Translations under genes and position numbers: made by a program | Assembly (NCBI GenBank): GCA_013399895.1 | Contig: VXBA01003773.1 | Location: 297,503-361,502, forward strand | Length of the DNA: 64,000 bases | Direction of reading: 5' to 3' | Source: Serilophus lunatus | Taxonomy: Eukaryota > Chordata > Aves > Passeriformes > Eurylaimidae | Shown: positions 57,446 to 64,000 of the stretch, piece by piece | Layout: every line of letters begins with the position of its first letter | Numbering within the stretch: the stretch's first letter is position 1 | Notes under the pieces: generated by a model | What the model saw: only the letters and a program-made list of their open reading frames with translations | Database searches by the model: none | Told to the model about the DNA's origin: nothing

Positions 57446-57527
57446 CATCCTGAGATCACTATGGATCTTTTCCCTTTGAGCAGTTCCACCCATCCTGAAC
57501 TCACTATGGATCTTTTCCCTTTGAGCA
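57446..57527. repeat. Tandem duplication of about 38 bp
   Basis: CACTATGGATCTTTTCCCTT and flanking CATCCTGA...TGAGCAG occur twice, separated by TTCCACC, with only two mismatches. Confidence 0.93.
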
Positions 57528-58007
57528 GCTGAGGTGCTCTGAGCACTGGGATGGAAAGCCAAGGTGACACTTCCATCAGAAACACGGAGTAATTCAGTGT
57601 CTCCCCCAGGTAGGACACATGGCCCTGGGTGGTGGCTGCCCCCGCAGTGACACCAGCAGCACTGGAGTGGCACTAACAGAGTCTGTCGAGGCCGAGTGGA
57701 TTCAGTTTATCCACAACATTCATCCCTGGTGCCTCATCAGCCGCTGGAGCAGAGGGAGGTGGCAGCAGCTTGATGGGAAGCCACAGATCCAAGAGCAACT
57801 CGGGAAGCCCACACAGCCTCCAGGTCAGGCTCAACACCCTCAAAACACCCCCAGACACAGAGATGTGAGGGAGAAAATCAGCACTCAGTGCAGGGAGCGT
57901 GTGGGGAGTGAGGGCATCAAACCCCAAGCGAAACGTCAGAGGTATTTTTAATCCCTGGCACAACCACGCTGAAAAGCAAGGGAAAATCTCCAGAGGCAAA
58001 AAGCTGC

Positions 58008-58325
58008 TGGAGAAGAGAAGATTGTGTGGAGACCTCACAGCACTTTCCAGGATCTGAAGGGGCTGCAGGGCACCCAGAAAGGGATTGTTATGGGGAACTG
58101 GAGCGACAGGATAAGGGGGATGGGTTCAAGCTGAGAGTGGGTTTGGTGGGATATTGGGAAGGAATTCTTCCCTGTGAGGGTGGGGAGGCCCTGGCACAGG
58201 GTGCCCAGAGAAGCTGTGGCTGCTCCATCCCTGGAAGTGTCCAAGGCCAGGCTGGAGCAACCTGGGATAGTGAAAGATGCTCCTGTGTGGAATAAGATGA
58301 GGTTTGAGGTCCCTTCCACTTATCA
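58008..58325 (+). mobile_element. CR1 3' fragment
   Basis: GGAGAAGAGAAGATTGTGTG, GACAGGATAAGGGGGATGGG, GGATATTGGGAAGGAATTCT, core GCCCAGAGAAGCTGTGGCTG. Confidence 0.94.
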
Positions 58326-59420
58326 AGCCAAACTCACCACTAGGACTTGGACACTCTCACCAGCAGCTCTTCCCAAAATCTAGTGGGGTTTTTTCTAAGG
58401 TGTGCTCAGAACACTGTTGCACACCAGGACAGGGAACCAGTGACACCCCCGAGGGTTTGGGCTCTGCCTGGCTGGGGATTCACAGAGCTGGGCAGACCTT
58501 CCCTCACCTGGTCCCTGTTCCCTTTACATGGACCTTCTCCAAATGAGCAGCTTAAATTTTGCATCCTGGAGATTCAAAGGAAAATCCAAGCCACCACCAG
58601 CTGGGTCCCTGAGGAAAAGCTTTCTGATCCCTGCTCATAAAATAGGATTCCTTGCTGGGCCAGGATTATTTTGGAGAGGTGTTTCATTGGCACTCCCTGT
58701 GGTAGTTTTCCAGCCTCCTGCCAGGATGGGATGGTCAATGGAGCCGGAAGCAGCTGCTCCTGCTCTGCTTCCAATAACAAAAGGGTGGTGGGAGGCAGCT
58801 CCTCTTGGACAACCCCCAGATCCCTCACAGCCACAGGTCTTAAGGCAAAGGGATTTTTTTCCCTGTTTGTTCCCAGTCTGTGCCAAAACACAGCAGCACT
58901 TCCCTGTCTGAGTGAGGCAAAGTGAGGAGGCACAGAGCCCAGCTGGTGACAGGCTGCCATTCCCACCTCTGCCCTTCCAGAAACACCCTTCCTGCCACCC
59001 AGGGCCACTTCCCCCTGAGCCACTCCTCTGGGACAAGCAAAAGACATGGAAGCACAGGGATGCTCTGTTCCACACCAGGACAGGCACTCCATGGTATAAA
59101 CCAGTTCCCCAGCAGGTGTTACCAGCCTTCCCAACCTTTTGGCCATCCAGAGGTGCTCCTGTTACCACAAGCCACAGAGATGGACCTGAGTGTCCTTCCC
59201 AAACACAAATCCCCCCTTCCAGGTGCTCAAGGTGCTCCACTCCTGATGGAGCCTCAGCATTCCCTGGCTGCAGCAGAGGAGCCTCCACAGACCCTGAGGA
59301 GGCAGGTTGGGGCAGGACACGAGGCCACATGACACAGCATCCAACCAGCCTTAAAATAAACTTCCCCTCTTTCCTCAGGCACGATTAACTCCCTCTGGAA
59401 AGCTCCTGAGCCTGCACATG

Positions 59421-59422
59421 TG

Positions 59423-59453
<31 letters not shown>

Positions 59454-59467
59454 ACACACACACACAC
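59421..59467. repeat. CA dinucleotide microsatellite
   Basis: About 22 CA units with a single CAGA interruption, followed by GTGTG. An undetermined base (59492) and an A run (59503-59522) lie just after. Confidence 0.95.
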
Positions 59468-60204
59468 GTGTGCTCCCCACCACAGCTCATANACAGCTCA
59501 TACAAAAAAAAAAAAAAAAAAAGCATTTATAAAATCTCTCAGAATTTAGCAACAATCACCATGGATACCAATGACTGAAATCCCTCTGTTACCATGGCAA
59601 CACCTTCCCCATCCTGCCTGTTTCTCCTGGAAGTGCCACACCATTTATCCTGAGTGACGAGGAGAGAATTTGAAAGCAACCTTCCCTAAGTGCACGGAAG
59701 CAGAAAAATCCTCAGTGAGGAAATAACTATTAATAGAGATAAAACAGCTCCAGTGTAGATCAGCCCCAGACTGAGGGAACATGGGCTCTGTGCCTGTGCT
59801 GAGCTGCTAAACCCTGAGGAAAATGCCAGGAGAACACAGCTTCCAACCACAGGGAAGGCAGGCAAGGGCACAAAGGCTCAGAACACAAACTCACAGCGAT
59901 TTTTACATGTTTAAAGCATAAATAAGTAACAGCAGAGCTGGAAGAGGGAGGCTCTGAGGCAAAGGGATGGGGTTGTGGTGGCACGGGGATGGTTTGGAAA
60001 TGCTGCTGGCAGCCCCCTTGGAGCCTGGGGGGATAATTGGGGCTGTCACTGGGCCCTTACTGGGAGTGGTGGAACCACAGCCTGAAATCACCTCCCTGTT
60101 CCAGCAAAGGGGCTTCCAGGGGAGTGGGTTTGGCAGTCCAGCCCTGGGAACTGTACCTGGATGTCACACCAGGTGCCCTCTGGGGTAATTCACACCACTG
60201 GGGT

Positions 60205-60436
60205 AAAGAGGAAAGGTTTAGATCAGATATTGGGAAGGAATCCTTCCCTGGGAGGGTGGGGAGGCCCTGGCACAGGGTGCCCAGAGAAGCTGTGGCTGCC
60301 CCATCCCTGGAAGTGTCCAAGGCCAGGTTGGAGCCACCTGGGATAGTGGGAGGTGTCCCTGCCCGTGGTGGGGGGTGGAACAGGATGATCTTTATGGTCC
60401 TTCCAACCCAAACCAGTCTGGAATTCCATGTTCAAG
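60205..60436 (+). mobile_element. CR1 3' fragment
   Basis: GGTTTAGATCAGATATTGGG, GAGGCCCTGGCACAGGGTGC, end CTTCCAACCCAAACCAGTCT and GGAATTCCATG. Confidence 0.95.
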
Positions 60437-63400
60437 AGGCCTGAAGTCTCCATACCTTGTTCCCACAACACCCCTGCTCAGTCAGCACAGGCTGTTATTC
60501 CCCACATCTCCAAGGGTCCAACTCAGCAGAGCTGGAGCTGCCAGTGAATTATTTCCCTCATCAATGCCCCTAAGCACAGAGGAGCTGAACATGTTCAGCA
60601 CAAAGCAAGTTCTGCAGTGGCTGCAAACCCTCACAGGTGAGAGCCCCTGGGCTCTCTTGCTCCAGTATCAGCCCAGTTTGCAGCTCAAACTGGAACAAAC
60701 CTCTCCCAATGTCTCTGATCCCACTGCAGAGCACTGTGCCAGAAACATGGCTGAGGAAAGGGAATCAAGCCTGGCAAAAAAGCCACCACCACCAGCAGAG
60801 CCCTTCTTCCTTCAGCCTTCAAGAAATACAGGAAAAAATGCTCCAAGCCCCTGGGAAGAAGGTGCTTCCTGACATCAGTCCCTCTGTGACCTCCTGTCGC
60901 ACAGCTCCAGGCACAGCAGGAAGGACAGCAAACAGGAGGTGAGTCCAGGGTCCATCCCCAATTCATCCTAAAGAACTTCAGGCTCGAGCTGCAAAACTAC
61001 AGGGAGTGGGATCCCATCCATTCCTTTGGGAAGCTGGAAGCACAGGTTCACCATCCTGAGGACAATTCCATGTCCTGGAGCAGCACTCTGGCTCCATTAA
61101 CGTCAGCCATTGAGGATTTGGGAAAGCAGCTCCATATTTTTCTGGTGCCTCTGACAAAAGCAGCACAATCCAGACTCAGTCCATCCATGTGCTGCCTGGG
61201 AAGGGCAATTGGAGGAACAGCAGCTTTTCCATGCTTTGCAGAAACCCATCTCTGTGATGGGAGTCACCACTCAAGGCCCTTTGATTGACTCAGTTGAATT
61301 CCAGGAGCAGTTTCCCACACACTGACCTTACCTTGTGGATCTTGGCCTGGGAAAAGGATGGGAGCAAACAGGAATTCAGGGCAGCCACTGCTGATTTGGG
61401 CAATTATGAGCTGCTGTGAATCAATGAGGTTCATTTTCAGGCAGATCCTCGTGGGAGAATCCTTAGGGATTTAGTCAAATCTGCTTATTAGGGACAAGAG
61501 CAGCCTCAGAACCAGGGAGCTGGGAAGGGTGAAGGCTCCTCAGAGGTGGGTGCAGGGATCCAGCAGGGATGCTCCAGATGCTGCTCCTGAGGAATGGGAA
61601 TGGACTGCAAGGTGCAGAAAGGCCTTTAATTACAATATCACAACTCCTGTGGTGAACAGGAAGAGTCCAGGAGCCTCAAGGGTGGGAAGCACATCCCACA
61701 CCCACCAACCACCCCGGAGAGAGGGGTGAACATCCAAAATCAGGGCTGGGCACTGCTGGGGGACAGACATGCAAAGAATCCCAGGAATGTTCACTGTTAG
61801 CACAAAAGCCAAGCCAAAAAACATCCCAAATAGAGCAGTATATATACATATATATCTCTCAATAAATCAGGACAGTGCTACAGGTCCAGTCAGCCACCAA
61901 AGGGCACCAACAGCACCAGGACACATCCCCGTGCAGGTCTGTATCCAAAGCAGAGGGTCCCAAGGGACACCAATTCCCATGGGAAGGCCAGGTAGGCTCA
62001 AACCAAACTGGGATTGCTGCAGTCAGGCAGGAGCTGAGGTCGAGCCTATCTGAAACAGCCACACGATCAGACTGGACCAGCCAGGCTTGGACCTGCTCCA
62101 CACCGGGAAGGACAGAGCCGTTCCCTCCCTTTGGAAGGGCACTCACCCCCTCCACAGACACAAACCTTAAATGCACAGGGGGAAGTGAGATCAAGCAGGT
62201 TGAAAAGCCACCACTTATAAATATTTCTCTTCCCTGTTTGTTTTTTCAGTCCTTTCAGCCATCCAAGGCTGTAAATAAACATGGGACTTCCAAAATTAAA
62301 GATTAGGAAAATGATCAAAGTAAAGCTCAGACATAACACTTAAATAAAAAGACTAAAAGGAATCTCAGCCCCTTCCAGCCTGATTTCCAGCGCCAGAGAG
62401 CTGAGGGAGTTCCTCCCTCTCCCATTTCCAGTGACACAGATAAGGAAACTGAGAAGAGCACCGGAGTAGAATCCAAAAATCTTTCCTCCATCAGGAGCAA
62501 ACCTGCCCATAGCCCTGAAACACAAGTTGCCAAGAAGAGAGAGGCACTAAAAATGTCCAACACTGGAGGCATTCCTTGGGAGAGCTGGGTTTTTTCAAAC
62601 CCAGTGTTTTGATCTTGGAGTTGTTCTGCTCTGTGGCTCCGTGGGGAGAAGGGGAAGCAAGCAGCACGTTAAGAATCCTTTGAAGGTGTCCTTCCCAAGC
62701 ATTCCAAAAGACAAAGGGAAAAAATAGATACACACTTGAGCCTCAGGCCCCTGTTCAAGGCAAAGGAAGATTTCTGAGAGTTGGGGCACAAGCACCACGT
62801 GCTGAGTCCAGGATGATCCTGAGAAAAGGGACGGGAATGCAAAGGCTTAAAAGGCACAACCAGGGACAGGAAACAGCAACTGCCACCCTGAAAGCAGAAC
62901 CAGCTCTGCCAAGAGAGATGGGCTGGAAAAACAATTCCTTTGGACACAGCAAACAGGTGGATTGAAAGACACCTTCCCTTCTCCTGACCTGTTCAGCTCC
63001 TCTCGATCCAGGGTTGGAAGAGCTGCACGTGGCATGGTTCAGAATTCACCCAACCCAGCCACAAACTGCAGGAATTCACCCTGAGGAAAAGTCAGGCAAA
63101 GTTTCAAGACCATACAGAGATAACGAACTTGTCCTTGAGCAGTATCCAGCCATCTCCGTGTATACAAACACAAGAGCACCAGGAGAATAAATGTGTTTCT
63201 ACTCACCTGCATGGGACACAAACACAGCACAGAGGGCTGGGAGGGAGCAGAAAGGGCTGGAAGTGGCCCCACAAAGCAGGACTCAAAGCCAGGAGACACC
63301 AAGTGTCATCCCAGCACGAGCACTTTTGATCCCTGTCCAAGTCCTCAGATTGGAGCAGTTCCCCCTCCCTCCTTCCCCAGGCCTGAAAGGGATTATAAAA

Positions 63401-64000
63401 CACCCAGAGATGGATGCAAACTGTTGGATGAATCCATAAAAATAAATAAATAAACCTTGCTCCCCGGGATAATCGCCTTAAAGCCAAGCTGCTCCACAAA
63501 GCTCCTGCCCTGTTCGAATTCCACTCCCGACCACGGGGCTCTCCTCTTTCCTGGCATTTCCCTGGATTATCTCTGTGCTGTGCCTTGAGATTAAGCTCAT
63601 TTTACTCCAAATCAGCTGCTCTTTGCTGTGTGTTCAACGAGCACTGCTCATGTTGCATTTATTCCCTGAAAACTCTTGGGATGGCTTGGTTCCAGTTTCA
63701 ATGCTCAGCCCCCAAAGTGGGATCGAGGGGAGACAACAGCCAGTGGAACATTCCTTGGATAAAAACCCTTCAGAATGAAGCCACACAGGCTGGTAACTGG
63801 GATCAATGCCCTGCTGGGAACACTCCCACTGCCTTTAAGAAAGAAAAACCAGTATTGGTGGACCTAAAAGGAGATGGATACACAAATCCTTGGGGCAGCT
63901 GCTCCAGCCCAGAGAACAGGACATCCCACTCTGGGAAGTGTTTCACTCTGAGTGCTGGAGAGTCAGGAATGCTGAGAGCTTTTGAAGTATGGCAGGAGCA

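Larger units (their letters stand above)
37401..64000. other. Upstream flank, no coding exon recognised
   Basis: 26.6 kb with nine CR1 fragments, a 12-bp minisatellite, a polypyrimidine tract, a CA microsatellite, two local duplication pairs and AT-rich unique blocks. No frame resembles a known protein. It may be intergenic or contain distant noncoding exons of RPH3A. Confidence 0.6.

Noticed and set aside
60375..60872. 165-codon plus-strand frame
   Set aside because: Starts in the CR1 tail and continues into anonymous sequence without any known motif.
61000..64000. Possible 3' UTR of PTPN11, the human upstream neighbour
   Set aside because: No PTPN11 coding exon is present, and a 3' UTR cannot be recognised without alignment.

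Overview
The window is vertebrate nuclear DNA, almost certainly avian and probably a songbird. It carries about 18 fragments of CR1 non-LTR retrotransposons with the bird-type 3' end, its introns are compact and GC-rich, and no bacterial-style gene packing is visible. One protein-coding gene can be supported: RPH3A (rabphilin-3A), on the minus strand. I reconstructed 20 coding exons from 28541 (ATG) down to 8298 (stop). All exon phases close, giving a 684-residue protein against about 694 residues in human (recalled length). The order is an N-terminal Rab-binding helix, a four-CxxC FYVE-type zinc finger with the SGAWF motif, a Pro/Gly/Ser-rich linker, C2A, C2B and the conserved C-terminus. This is a synaptic-vesicle effector of Rab3/Rab27 that binds phospholipid in a calcium-dependent way.

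Layout. 1-5690: downstream flank with no gene seen. About 5690-8297: probable 3' UTR with several AATAAA signals on the minus strand. 8298-28572: the coding exons. 28573-37024: large first intron, with a CpG-rich patch at 31200-31660 and an assembly gap at 35947-35978. 36840-37400: CpG island with a perfect splice donor (37023-37024, minus), taken as promoter and noncoding exon 1. 37400-64000: upstream flank with CR1 copies, minisatellites, a polypyrimidine tract, a CA microsatellite and two pairs of local sequence duplications, but no exon I can recognise. In human, PTPN11 lies upstream of RPH3A; no PTPN11 exon is visible here.

Points of interest are mostly about RNA processing: a GC-AG intron inside C2A, a 15-nt microexon with a tandem NAGNAG acceptor near the N-terminus, an ambiguous acceptor in the linker, a nested tetranucleotide/minisatellite array filling most of intron 10, and tandem repeats inside the promoter island. 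I do not see a new biological system. Exon coordinates come from hand reading of splice sites, reading frame and remembered rabphilin sequence, without alignment software.
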